Shown here piece by piece: positions 26,393-36,400 of a stretch of DNA of 64,000 nt. This DNA comes from an uncultured Aquimarina sp. Lineage in GTDB: Bacteria > Bacteroidota > Bacteroidia > Flavobacteriales > Flavobacteriaceae. The first letter of the stretch is position 1, and each line of letters opens with the position of its first letter. The notes under the pieces are model-generated. The model made no database searches, was not told where the DNA came from, and saw only the letters and a program-made list of their open reading frames with translations. The stretch spans positions 372,001-436,000 of the forward strand of contig CANMCO010000001.1 of the NCBI GenBank assembly GCA_947496355.1, written 5' to 3'. The position numbers and the translations under genes are program-made.

Positions 26393-27823
26393 TTATTTTC
26401 TGTTTGCTCTCCATACAACTCCGTTGTTATGAATTATGTTAGTTCCTTTAGTCTTTCTTGTAGAATAATTTAATATCCCCGAAGCTTTTTTAATTCCTTT
26501 ATTGTATTTATTATGGATATTATAAAATCTTATAATAGGTTTAGCAATTGCATCATAATGTTTTTGTTGAGCACTACCACTAAAAGAACTGACCATAATA
26601 TTATCTTTATCTCCGAGCCAATAATTTTCTTTTTTCCTGGTCAACAAAAACATAGATACTTTTGACAGTTTATAGTATTCATCAGGTAAACCCAGTAAGT
26701 GCCCAAATTCGTGGGCTGCTAGATTACCATTATTCTTTGGATCAAATATTTGCTTAGCATTCCATACTCCATATTCCATATCTTCTACATAAGATATTCC
26801 TCCTAAAATCTCCTGATCATCTGTTAAAAGAATGGTACTTTCTGAATTTGACGCTTTTGGGTCGGTAATTACATTAGCATTTATATCTAATACATATTCT
26901 TTACCAGTTTCGGGGTCTTTATACATTGGTTTACCATTTTCATTTTCAGGATCTATTCCCCATTCTGCCTCTATCTTATCCTTAAAATGGCTTACAGCTT
27001 GTTTTTTATTTAATCCATATTCTTTTTTAATTTTATCAAAATCTGCTTCAATATATATGTCTACATTCACACTAATAGTATTACCCTTGACTGTCCAAGT
27101 TGGTTTTCTTCCGTCTGGATCATTAAATAATATTGGATTACCTATAACATAATTATATGGAGACCAGCTTTTATATTTTTCTGCAAGAGGATCAATACCG
27201 TTCCACCTTACTAGAGCTGGATCGTACATTCTAGTATCATGATAATTCCAATTCAGGCCGAATGCTTCAATTTCTTCTCTACTCCCATATCCATAGTTAT
27301 GTTTTCGGCCCCTAATCACCAAATTGGGGTGCTGCCATTGTAATCCAAAGGGGTAATAGTTTTTTTCTTCTTTTATCGCATCTGGAATGCCATTTCCATC
27401 GGCATCCGCAAACGAAACCCTGATGTTGTCTGTTTGGTCTTTATACTGATAGGTATAAGTAAAATTCTGGTTTCCATCGGGTTCGATATATCCTTCTGCA
27501 GTATTGATATACTCTAATTGACCTGAATTGTATACAATATTATCTAAGTAGTCTTTTCTAGAATTTACTGTTGTATCTTCTAGAAGAGTTTTCTGTTTAA
27601 GTTTTTTTCCGTCTGCGCTGTAAGTGTTTATGATTTTTTTTCCGTCAGAAAAAACAATTTCTTCTGGTAGGTTGAGAACATTATAAGCTATAGAAATAAT
27701 ATTTTTAGTATTATCAGAAATTAGATTTCCGTTCAAGTCGTATTGATATAATTGAACCTGAGAAAAACAAGGTTTACACAGTAATAAGCAAATTGTGAAT
27801 ACTATTATTTTTATGTATTTCAT
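26393..27823 (-). CDS. Rhs-core cassette E: split Rhs C-terminal protein with HEFGH zincin tip
   Basis: 476 residues, signal peptide ending near CFSQ. The core (about 24-238) ends with DPDG at 235-238. The tip has HEFGHLLGLPD at 371-381, the HExxHxxGxxD metzincin-type motif, and DNIMVSSFSG downstream resembles a Met-turn. Between the core and the motif lies an IEADFDKIKKEYGLNKK region also present in cassette D. Cassettes D and E are the most similar pair in both core and tip and probably arose by recent duplication. No immunity partner is visible. The gap to cassette F is 33 bases. Confidence 0.8.
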   Translation of the reverse strand: MKYIKIIVFTICLLLCKPCFSQVQLYQYDLNGNLISDNTKNIISIAYNVLNLPEEIVFSDGKKIINTYSADGKKLKQKTLLEDTTVNSRKDYLDNIVYNSGQLEYINTAEGYIEPDGNQNFTYTYQYKDQTDNIRVSFADADGNGIPDAIKEEKNYYPFGLQWQHPNLVIRGRKHNYGYGSREEIEAFGLNWNYHDTRMYDPALVRWNGIDPLAEKYKSWSPYNYVIGNPILFNDPDGRKPTWTVKGNTISVNVDIYIEADFDKIKKEYGLNKKQAVSHFKDKIEAEWGIDPENENGKPMYKDPETGKEYVLDINANVITDPKASNSESTILLTDDQEILGGISYVEDMEYGVWNAKQIFDPKNNGNLAAHEFGHLLGLPDEYYKLSKVSMFLLTRKKENYWLGDKDNIMVSSFSGSAQQKHYDAIAKPIIRFYNIHNKYNKGIKKASGILNYSTRKTKGTNIIHNNGVVWRANRK

Positions 27824-27826
27824 TGA

Positions 27827-29236
27827 TTAATATTCTAGTAAATTTTTTGTGGGTTTGACCTTTTTAATTGTCGCCTTCTGGTTGTTTCCTTTTAAATTAC
27901 CTGTAGCTTCCTGAACAGGATTGTTTTGACCGGTTTTTGTTTTTAGTTGATTCCAGGATTTTACAATAGGTGATACAATTTGATCAATATGACGTTTTTG
28001 AACATACCCCTTTTTATTTGCCATAATCCCCTCGCCGGTGCCAACGATATTTTTTAACTCATAATTTCCTTGGTCATCGATTGTCATAATTTCTGAATCT
28101 TCTGTATAAATATCATTCTGAAGTCCTAAGGTGTGTCCATACTCATGTGCAGATAAACCCAGTTGATCATAAAACATAACAATATCTTTTTTGTCCCGGG
28201 TATAACCATTAGGACTGCTTTCCATTCTTTCAAGATTATCAGTAATAGTAATTGTATTCGAGCTAGAAGGATCTATTTCGGGTTTTTCAAACCAAACCTC
28301 ATATTTTTTCCCAGTACCAGGATCTTTATAAAAACTAGGCAAATACGTTTTATTGCTTCCGGTAAAAGCAGGCCCCCATTCCTGAGCAATGTTGTTGATA
28401 ATTGTTGTTTCGATTCGTTTTCTAGTCAGTCCATATTTTTTCTCTAATCGTGCAAAATCTGCTTCAATAGAAAATTTAGATTTAATAATTATACGTTTAT
28501 CACTAATAGTGAACTCTGCATCTTTTCCATCGGGATCATTAAATATAATCGGGTTGTTCATCACATAATGATAAGGAGATAGTGCAACATATTTTTCAGC
28601 AAGCTCATCGATCCCATTCCATCTGGCTATCGCTGGATCGTACATCCGGGCACCATGATCATTCCAATCTAATCCAAAGGCCTTGATTTCTTCTTTTCCT
28701 CCATATCCATAGTTATGTTGTCTCCCCCTGACAACAGCATCAGGTTGTTGCCATTGTAATCCAAAGGGGTAATAGTTTTTTTCTTCTTTTACCGGAGCTG
28801 GAATGCCATTTCCATCGACATCAGCAAATGACCCCCTGATATTATCCCCCTGATCTTTATGCTGATAGCTATAGGTGAAACCATGGTTCCTCGCGGGTTC
28901 GATATACCCTTCTGCAATATTGATATACTCTAATTGACCTGAATTATATACAATGTTATCTAAGTAGTCTTTTCTAGAGTTTACGGTTGTATCTTCTAGA
29001 AGAGTTTCCTGACCTAATTTTTTTCCATCTGCGGTGTACGTATTGATAATTTTTCTACCATCTGAAAAAAGAATTTCTTCAGGTAAGTTGAGGACATTAT
29101 ATATTATAGCAACAATTTCTTTATTATTATTAGAGATTAGGTTTCCATTTTGATCATAGGAATACTGATTTTGGCCAATTGCTCCGTTAGCAACCCATAA
29201 AATCAACAGTAGAGTTATTTGTTTTTTGATATTCAT
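27827..29236 (-). CDS. Rhs-core cassette D: split Rhs C-terminal protein with HEYGH zincin tip
   Basis: 469 residues; signal peptide ending AIGQ. The core ends with DPDG at 234-237. The tip has HEYGHTLGLQND at 364-375. Compared with cassette E, the expected third ligand at position 11 of the motif is Asn374 and not Asp, though Asp375 follows. A Met in EGIMANKKG could form the Met-turn. Only 3 bases separate it from cassette E. The first 240 residues are close to those of cassette E at the DNA level (28768-29017 compared with 27357-27606). Confidence 0.8.
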   Translation of the reverse strand: MNIKKQITLLLILWVANGAIGQNQYSYDQNGNLISNNNKEIVAIIYNVLNLPEEILFSDGRKIINTYTADGKKLGQETLLEDTTVNSRKDYLDNIVYNSGQLEYINIAEGYIEPARNHGFTYSYQHKDQGDNIRGSFADVDGNGIPAPVKEEKNYYPFGLQWQQPDAVVRGRQHNYGYGGKEEIKAFGLDWNDHGARMYDPAIARWNGIDELAEKYVALSPYHYVMNNPIIFNDPDGKDAEFTISDKRIIIKSKFSIEADFARLEKKYGLTRKRIETTIINNIAQEWGPAFTGSNKTYLPSFYKDPGTGKKYEVWFEKPEIDPSSSNTITITDNLERMESSPNGYTRDKKDIVMFYDQLGLSAHEYGHTLGLQNDIYTEDSEIMTIDDQGNYELKNIVGTGEGIMANKKGYVQKRHIDQIVSPIVKSWNQLKTKTGQNNPVQEATGNLKGNNQKATIKKVKPTKNLLEY

Positions 29237-29282
29237 CTATTCTAGGTGGGTTTAATACCCCAAGGGCTTGTCTCGGAGAAAA

Positions 29283-30644
29283 TTACTTTTTCTTAGGTTT
29301 TGGGTCTTTTGGAGCTGGGAGTAATTTTCTATCTTTTACAATGTCAACTCTTGGTAATACAAGTTTGGGTTTATCATTTGGGTCGATAGGATCTACTCGA
29401 TGAGTAATGGCTCTTCTTCTCCTTCTCATTTTCCTAATGGTTGTATTTCGTTTTGCCTTTCGTATTATTTTCTTCTTTCCTTTTTCAAAAAAAGCTTTTA
29501 GTGCCATACCAGCACTTTCAAATAGCCCCTGATCTTTGAGCTGATCATCTTTTATAGATGGAGCTGTAGTTACCTCCTGATTGTCCAGGTTCATAGTAAC
29601 AACTATACCTACATCAAACTCAATTGTGTTTTCTTCCTGTTCTTGTGCCAAGGCATCAGAAGCTAGTGTTGCTGCATCATCTAGTCTGTCAACAACATCT
29701 GCTGCTTTTTTAATTTTTTTACCTCCAAGCACAACTTGACCTAAACCGGGAATAGCTTGTAAACCTCTACCTGCGGCAGCTCCTAAATCCCCTCTTGCCA
29801 CTGATACCCCCGCATTTAACAGATCAGGAACTATTCCTAATCCAGGAAATGCTCCGGCATAATCCAAACCTTCCTGTCCGTAGTCTAAAACATCAGAAAA
29901 TGAAGGCCAGAGCCCGTCAGGATCTATAAATAATATAGGGTTATTAAATGCATAGACAAAAGGACTTAAATGAAACCCGTTTTCGGACAACGGATCATAA
30001 GAAAGCCACCTGCCTAAAACAGGATCATATCTTCTTGCGCCATAATCATACCAATTAAGATCAAATATACTCTCTAGTTCTTTACTTCCAAAAGCATATT
30101 GATGTTGACGCCCTCTAATGATACCAAAGCCATAGTGTTTCATACCAAATGGATAGTATGATTTTTCTTCTCTGACCTCATCTTGATTAATTTGCCCATC
30201 TTGATCCTCATCAGCAAAAGAGAAACGGATGTTGTGAAGGTGATCCTTATATTCATAAATATATGTAAAGCCATTCGCAATTTTGGGCTCAATATATCCT
30301 TGTGAAGTATGGATATATTCTAATTGACCTGAATTGTATACGATGTTATCCAGGTAGTCTTTTTTTGAATGATTACTTCCATCAGAAACAAAGGTGTGTT
30401 GACTTATTTTTTTCCCTTCGGCACTATAGGTATAAATGATTTTTTTTCCATCAGAAAAAACAATTTCTTCTGGTAAGTTCAATACATTATAGGTTATAGA
30501 AACAATATTTTTATTAACATCCTTAATCAAATTTCCATTTTGATCATATGTATATGTGAGATTTTGGCCTATAAGAATATTCATAGTAAAAAAGAGTGAG
30601 GCGAAAGCAACTATAACGTGTATTGTATTAGACATTTTGTTCAT
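29283..30644 (-). CDS. Rhs-core cassette C: split Rhs C-terminal protein with basic, pretoxin-like tip
   Basis: 453 residues; signal peptide ending LIGQ. The core ends with DPDG at 241-244. The first part of the tip is hydrophobic and Gly/Ala-rich (AGAFPGLGIVPDLLNAGV and GAAAGRGLQAIPGLGQ), the kind of pre-toxin/linker seen before Rhs toxin domains. The final part is very basic (TTIRKMRRRRRAI), ending with LPAPKDPKPKKK. That same ending occurs in cassette A. No catalytic motif is recognised. Confidence 0.75.
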   Translation of the reverse strand: MNKMSNTIHVIVAFASLFFTMNILIGQNLTYTYDQNGNLIKDVNKNIVSITYNVLNLPEEIVFSDGKKIIYTYSAEGKKISQHTFVSDGSNHSKKDYLDNIVYNSGQLEYIHTSQGYIEPKIANGFTYIYEYKDHLHNIRFSFADEDQDGQINQDEVREEKSYYPFGMKHYGFGIIRGRQHQYAFGSKELESIFDLNWYDYGARRYDPVLGRWLSYDPLSENGFHLSPFVYAFNNPILFIDPDGLWPSFSDVLDYGQEGLDYAGAFPGLGIVPDLLNAGVSVARGDLGAAAGRGLQAIPGLGQVVLGGKKIKKAADVVDRLDDAATLASDALAQEQEENTIEFDVGIVVTMNLDNQEVTTAPSIKDDQLKDQGLFESAGMALKAFFEKGKKKIIRKAKRNTTIRKMRRRRRAITHRVDPIDPNDKPKLVLPRVDIVKDRKLLPAPKDPKPKKK

Positions 30645-30657
30645 TTAACTAAAAGTT

Positions 30658-32052
30658 TTATTGCATTGCATTAATTGTGGATTGTGTTGGAATATCCCAT
30701 TGCCCCATTTCTTTAACTTGTAATATTTCATTGATGCGAATATTGCCTTTTAGACTCACAAATACACTGGGGTTATCTGGATACTCTTTAGCTGTGACCT
30801 GTCTCCAATGTGTTGCATCTACTTGTAATATAAATGTATCTCTATTATGTTCTTTTCTTTTTCTAATGGCAGTATTTCGGGCTTCTGCCAACGATGGATC
30901 TCCTACAATAATGTTACCTGGAAAATCAATGGTGTTTCTAGTAACCGTATAATCCCCTCGGCTTGTCACCACAAAAGCGGTTTTAAAACCATCCCCGTCA
31001 TCTCCACCTCCACCTTGAATTACCGACAATTCTGGATTAGCTGTCTGGTTTTCTTGTGCTGCTTTCTTGGCTTTTCTTGCATCTGCTTTTTTGGCCCTAC
31101 TCAATGCAAACGGATAAGAAACTCCTGCAGCAAGGGAGATGCTTCCTGAAACAGAATTTGGTTGTGGTGTCTCGGCAGGAAGAGGTCTTCCTGCCGCTTG
31201 AGAGGCAGCTATTCCTACTCCTGCAGGTATCAATATGGCAGCAATTATAGGTCCTACATACGGGATTCTGCTAATCTTTTGAGTAGTTTGAGCAACTTGT
31301 TTTGCGGCTTTAATGGTAGATGCTGGTGGGGGAGCTACTCGTTGTTGTCTTCCGTCTGGATCGATATACTTAATAGGATTATTAGCTACATATACATAAG
31401 GAGATATAAAACTGAACTTCTCTGCCATGGGATCAACCACATGCCATCTTCCTAGAGAAGTATCATACATTCTTGCTTCAAAATCGTGCCAGTCAAGATT
31501 AAAAACAACCTGCTCTTCTTTTCCTCCAAAACCATAATTATGTTTTCTACCCCGAATAACAGTATTAGATTGTTTCCATTGCAGACCAAAAGGATAATAG
31601 TTTTTTTCTTCTTTTACCAAAGTTGCATTGTCATTATTCTCAGGAAATGAGGTTCTTATATTGCCTAAATGATCTTTGTGCTGATAGGTGTATAAAAAAT
31701 CATTGTTTTCGGGTTCTATATAACCTTCAGCAGTATTGATGTATTCTAATTGACCTGAATTATATACGATGTTATTCAGGTAGTCTTTTTTAGAATGTAA
31801 TGTGCCATCTGAAGAGAAGGTTTCCTGATTTATTTTTTTTCCACTGACTGTATAGGTATTGATGATCTTTCTACCATCTGAAAAGTGGACCTCTTCAGGT
31901 AGATTCAAAACATTATAGGTTATGTACATAATGTTTTTGTTGCCATCTTTAATTAAGTTTCCATTTTGATCGTATGAATACTCATTTTGGCAAACAGACA
32001 ATTGAGTCACCAATATAAAAAGTGCAAAAACCCTATATTTTTTATGTTGCAT
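30658..32052 (-). CDS. Rhs-core cassette B: split Rhs C-terminal protein with unassigned tip
   Basis: 464 residues; signal peptide ending near VCQ. The core ends with DPDG at 231-234. The tip begins with a hydrophobic segment (IPYVGPIIAAILIPAGVGIA), passes a Lys-rich stretch (SRAKKADARKAKKAAQ), and ends with a compact domain (about 350-464) that includes TAIRKRKEHNRDTFILQVD and GNIRINEILQVKEMGQWDIP. I do not recognise it. Only the NTAIRKRK stretch recalls the basic region of cassettes A and C. Confidence 0.75.
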   Translation of the reverse strand: MQHKKYRVFALFILVTQLSVCQNEYSYDQNGNLIKDGNKNIMYITYNVLNLPEEVHFSDGRKIINTYTVSGKKINQETFSSDGTLHSKKDYLNNIVYNSGQLEYINTAEGYIEPENNDFLYTYQHKDHLGNIRTSFPENNDNATLVKEEKNYYPFGLQWKQSNTVIRGRKHNYGFGGKEEQVVFNLDWHDFEARMYDTSLGRWHVVDPMAEKFSFISPYVYVANNPIKYIDPDGRQQRVAPPPASTIKAAKQVAQTTQKISRIPYVGPIIAAILIPAGVGIAASQAAGRPLPAETPQPNSVSGSISLAAGVSYPFALSRAKKADARKAKKAAQENQTANPELSVIQGGGGDDGDGFKTAFVVTSRGDYTVTRNTIDFPGNIIVGDPSLAEARNTAIRKRKEHNRDTFILQVDATHWRQVTAKEYPDNPSVFVSLKGNIRINEILQVKEMGQWDIPTQSTINAMQ

Positions 32053-32058
32053 GTTATA

Positions 32059-33471
32059 TTAATTTTTAGGTTTTGGATCTTTTGGTGCTGGAAGTTGTTT
32101 TCTTTTTTTACCTGATAATTTCTTAACCGTAGCCTTTGGCAATTCTGGAACTCCAAATATTGGAGTAAGCACCCTTTTTCTTTTTCTAATTTTCCTCAAT
32201 GTTTTGTTCCTTTTGAGGGCCCTTTTTGTTCTGTTTCTTATAGTATATTGTAGGTTGTCGAGTTTTTTGATAAACCTTCTTAGTTTTTCTATTTTAGCGA
32301 TTTTGCCTCCTGGTCCCGGAATTAAATCAGAAAGAGCTGCTGGGTCGTCTGCCAATTTTTCAAGTTCTCTTATTAAAACATCAGAATCATCATTGGATAA
32401 TCCGACTAAAACCCTGATTATGGGTTCGGGAACAACAGAAAAAGTCCCTAATATTTCATTCATCGTTTCGAAAACCAATTCAGTTGATTTCACTTTTATA
32501 CTAAAATCAAGATCCTTCTTTTCCAGGGTATCCCAAAAAATATCGTTCAATTCATCTTCGCTAGCTCCCTTATTTTCGTCTCGTACCTGCTCTTCAATTC
32601 TATCTGGGTTAGGTGGGGTTGGGAAAAATGTTTCGAAAGTGTCTTTTACCGGATTAGATGTAGGAAGATCATATGGCCTGAAATCTTCATCATTATCTGA
32701 CGGATGTGGTTGCATTCCATCTGGATCGTTATAGGTTATAGGATTGTTAAATGCAAAATTATATGGGCTTTGAGACAAGAAATCATCTGCCAAAGGGTCT
32801 ATAACGTGCCACCTCGCTAATGCCGGATCGTAAAATCGTGCTCCATGATCATTCCAATTTAAATCAAATTCTTCCTGTTCTTCTTTATTTCCAAACCCAT
32901 AGGTGTGATCACGCCCTCTGATTATGTTATTTTCTTTAATGAGTTTTAAACCAAAAGGATAATAGTCTTGTGTCTCCTTGACCTCTACACCAGGATCAAC
33001 TTTTCCATCCTTGTCATCATCAGAATAAGATATCCTAATATTTTCTAAATGATCGATATGTTGGTATATATAATTAAACGAACCATTGTTTACAGGTTCT
33101 GCGTACCCCTGTGCATGTTGAAAAAATTCAATCTCATCATTGGCATAAACCAGATCTTCTATATAGTCTTTTTTTGATATTACTATTCCGTTGGAATTAA
33201 TTACCGTTTTCGAAATTTTATCTCCTGCAGCAGTATAGGTGTATATTATCTTTTTCTCATCTTTGAACAAAATCGTTTCTGGTAGATCAAGTATATTGTA
33301 CTCAATATGCTCAATACCTTTATAGCGCTCAATAATTAAATTACCATTAGGATCATATTGATAATCATCAGATCCGCTTTGTGCGAAAATCAATGCTGGA
33401 AATAATACCACGATTATTACTGTTTTGATAATTATATTTCTGGTTTGTATATACATATCATCAATTATCAT
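32059..33471 (-). CDS. Rhs-core cassette A: split Rhs C-terminal protein with basic tip
   Basis: 470 residues; signal peptide near residues 10-30, ending IFAQ. The core ends with DPDG at 249-252. The tip (253-470) has an acidic first half, then SDLIPGPGGKIAKIEKLRRF and a very basic stretch (RNRTKRALKRNKTLRKIRKR) followed by LPAPKDPKPKN, nearly the same end as cassette C. The start codon follows the stop of the shell gene directly (TAA-ATG), which suggests tight translational linkage. The start is probably at M1 or the later MYIQ. Confidence 0.78.
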   Translation of the reverse strand: MIIDDMYIQTRNIIIKTVIIVVLFPALIFAQSGSDDYQYDPNGNLIIERYKGIEHIEYNILDLPETILFKDEKKIIYTYTAAGDKISKTVINSNGIVISKKDYIEDLVYANDEIEFFQHAQGYAEPVNNGSFNYIYQHIDHLENIRISYSDDDKDGKVDPGVEVKETQDYYPFGLKLIKENNIIRGRDHTYGFGNKEEQEEFDLNWNDHGARFYDPALARWHVIDPLADDFLSQSPYNFAFNNPITYNDPDGMQPHPSDNDEDFRPYDLPTSNPVKDTFETFFPTPPNPDRIEEQVRDENKGASEDELNDIFWDTLEKKDLDFSIKVKSTELVFETMNEILGTFSVVPEPIIRVLVGLSNDDSDVLIRELEKLADDPAALSDLIPGPGGKIAKIEKLRRFIKKLDNLQYTIRNRTKRALKRNKTLRKIRKRKRVLTPIFGVPELPKATVKKLSGKKRKQLPAPKDPKPKN

Positions 33472-36400
33472 TTAGTGGTCATTGCCACCTCCCGGGTTAA
33501 TTGGAGGTCCCTGATTTGGATCGGGGAGATCAGAACCTCCATTTCCACCGTTTGAATTTTCAAGAACTTTAAACCCTATAGATGTATCACCTAAATCATT
33601 AACAGATATGAGTTGATTCCCGGAGTATTGATAGTAGAGATCATCTATTACTCCTGCCGAATCGCTGATCAACCCCATCCGTTTCAAGTGCAAGATATTT
33701 CCGTTTTTATCATAAGATATCCCAGTATCTTCGGAAATACCTGCCTGTCCACCAACATTATATAATCCATTCTTCGTTGGGGCGGTAATATTTTTGTAAT
33801 AGGCTGTTTTTAAGCGATTCATAGGGTCATAGGTGTAGTTATATACCTGTTCTTCGTTTTGCTCGGCACTTTTCCATTTAATGGCAGAAATATTTCGGTT
33901 GAAGCTGGGAGTGTTTTCTATTTCAACATTTCTTTCGTTGTAAAATAATTCCATTCCGAAAAGATCATTGTCATCATCATTATTTTCAGGATTGACAGCA
34001 AGCTCTGGGTTATTAATAGATTTTAACCATCCTCTTATGTTATATCGATAATCTATGCTTTGCAAAAACTGCTGTCCATTATTGGTTGAGTGCAAGTTCT
34101 TTTCGACCAGTTGCCCGAGTTCATTATATTTATTTTCTGATAACAAAACCCTATCTTGATCATTAATAGTATGATAAGTTTTTAACTCTCTTCCTTGATG
34201 ATCATATGTGTATTCTTTGTGTATCGTTAATTCTTTTACTTCGTTATTTACAAATACCAGGTGTCTTCTATGATCTTCTATTACATTACCGACAAAATCG
34301 AATTTGGTAGTGAATCTATCAAAACCCTCTAGATGATTTGTCGATCCGGTTTGTATAAGCCTGTATTTTTCATCATAAAAATTGACATTAACCAGATACT
34401 GATCTTTACCTAAGATTTTGATTTTGGTTCCTGTAATTTGTCCTTTAGCAATTATTAATGGGTTTTTCACATTAATTTCTGAAAAAAAAGTATAAATAAG
34501 TGAATACGGATTCTGATCCAAATCATCTTTAAAATCATAGGTATCATAATAAGTAACAGACATAACCTCATCGGTTTCTGTAAGCACCGGATAGGATCTA
34601 TTAGTATATCCATGAAAACCTGCTCCCAATTCTTCATATCTGATCTGAGTTCCTGTTTGTATATCGTTATAAAAATCATCTACCAATTGTTGTACAGATT
34701 CCTGATCTCTGGTAATGGTTTTTACACCGGTGAGCACAGGGCGGTCAAAACGGTCATATTTTGTAAAACTCCAATGGTTATTGAGTCGTTGATTACCGTC
34801 TTGTGAGAGCACTAATCTATCCCATCGATCATAGACCATTGTCATTTTATCTGCGCCTGGGAGTTTTTTAACCGTAGTTCTTCCTCTGTAGTCAAACGCA
34901 TATTGATAACATTCGCGATCTAATATTTCCTGAGAAATCGTTTTGGGATATGTGTTACTTATTGCTTCAGATGTTAATGGAGGAATTACATTTGTTATTC
35001 TTCCGAAGGAATCGTATACATAATAGGTACGTGCCAAATTTGCCTCGCCATCTTCCATTTCATCCATAATTTTTCTTCCCAGTTTATCGGTATAGGTGAT
35101 TTGTGTATGGCCATTTTCATCTTTAACTTGATTCACCGTTAAGGAATTTTCAGAATAGGATTGATTACTAATTAAACCGTTAGGCCCTTTTTTCCAAATA
35201 GCTACATCGTCTGAAATTGTATTTCCTCTGTATATAAATCGAATGATATGATCAGTTCCTAATTGCCAATCTTCTCCTTGCGCTCCTTGCTCTATAGTTC
35301 GATTTAGTGGTGAGGATTCAAATTTTGTATCGGCCCACGGAGCGGAAGTGGTTGCAACTTTATTATTTACATTTTGATAAAACTGAAATTGAGGGCTCGA
35401 AGAGGTGTTTTGTACGTCTATATCTTTATAAGAACCACTTCCGTAATTACTTACATAGGGTAAATATTTTTTATGTTGTCTTCCAAATTGATCATAAATC
35501 GTGTGATTGACCAGGTCCTTTTTTTGTGGAGAGTTTTGTTTGCCCACCGTTTGAAGATTGCGTCCCAGAGCATCCAAATAGTTGGTATTCACTCTTACAT
35601 CATCAACAGGAGCAGAAATTACAGATTGAGCAGATGTAAAACCTTCTTTTTGTGTACTGTATACTCTTACATAATTCATGAGATCATTATTTCTAAATAT
35701 TTGAACGGGTCTAGTTAATCTTGATGTCCCACCTTCTAAAATAATTCTAACACTATACACTCCGGGAGATGTTACAGAATATGTTCTAAGATTAGCTCCC
35801 GGGATTGGCGAATTGTCTTTATACCACGTATAATTTGGATATACATTATTGACTGTCAAATCAACTGCATTATTCCCATCTGATAAAATAAAATCTCCAT
35901 CCGATAAGATCGCAGGTGGTTGATGTACAAAAATTATTCTACTATCAGAATTGCTACAATTATCATCAGAATAGGTATAGGTAATCGTATTATTGGAGTT
36001 TGCATTATAAGGATCAAACATAGGACCATTATCTACTACTCCAGGGCCGCTCCATGATTTAGTAATAATCTCTGGATTTGTATTAGTTGTTGAAAGATCA
36101 TACAACCCAGCATCACTAAATAAACCTATATTAGAGCCAACATCATCGATAGGGAGTTCTTGTACTGTTATTTTACGAGTGTCAGATTTTGAACATCCAT
36201 ATTCATTAGTATATCGATAGGTCAGGGTATGAGCTCCAGCTCCGGCTGAATTTGGGTTAAATTTATACCCTGAAGATGTATTTGTAATACCATTTCCGCT
36301 CCAAGTACCTCCATTTGGAATCCCAGAAAGGGATAGCCGTGGAGTGTTTAAGCACATGGTGAGGTCATTACCCGCATTTACTACTTGTGGAACAGGAAAA

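Noticed and set aside
33471..33472. Cassette A as a frameshifted end of the shell gene
   Set aside because: The TAA-ATG junction looked like a broken gene. But cassette A has its own signal peptide, the shell has its own low-complexity end, and the five further cassettes have the same layout, so a frameshift is unlikely.
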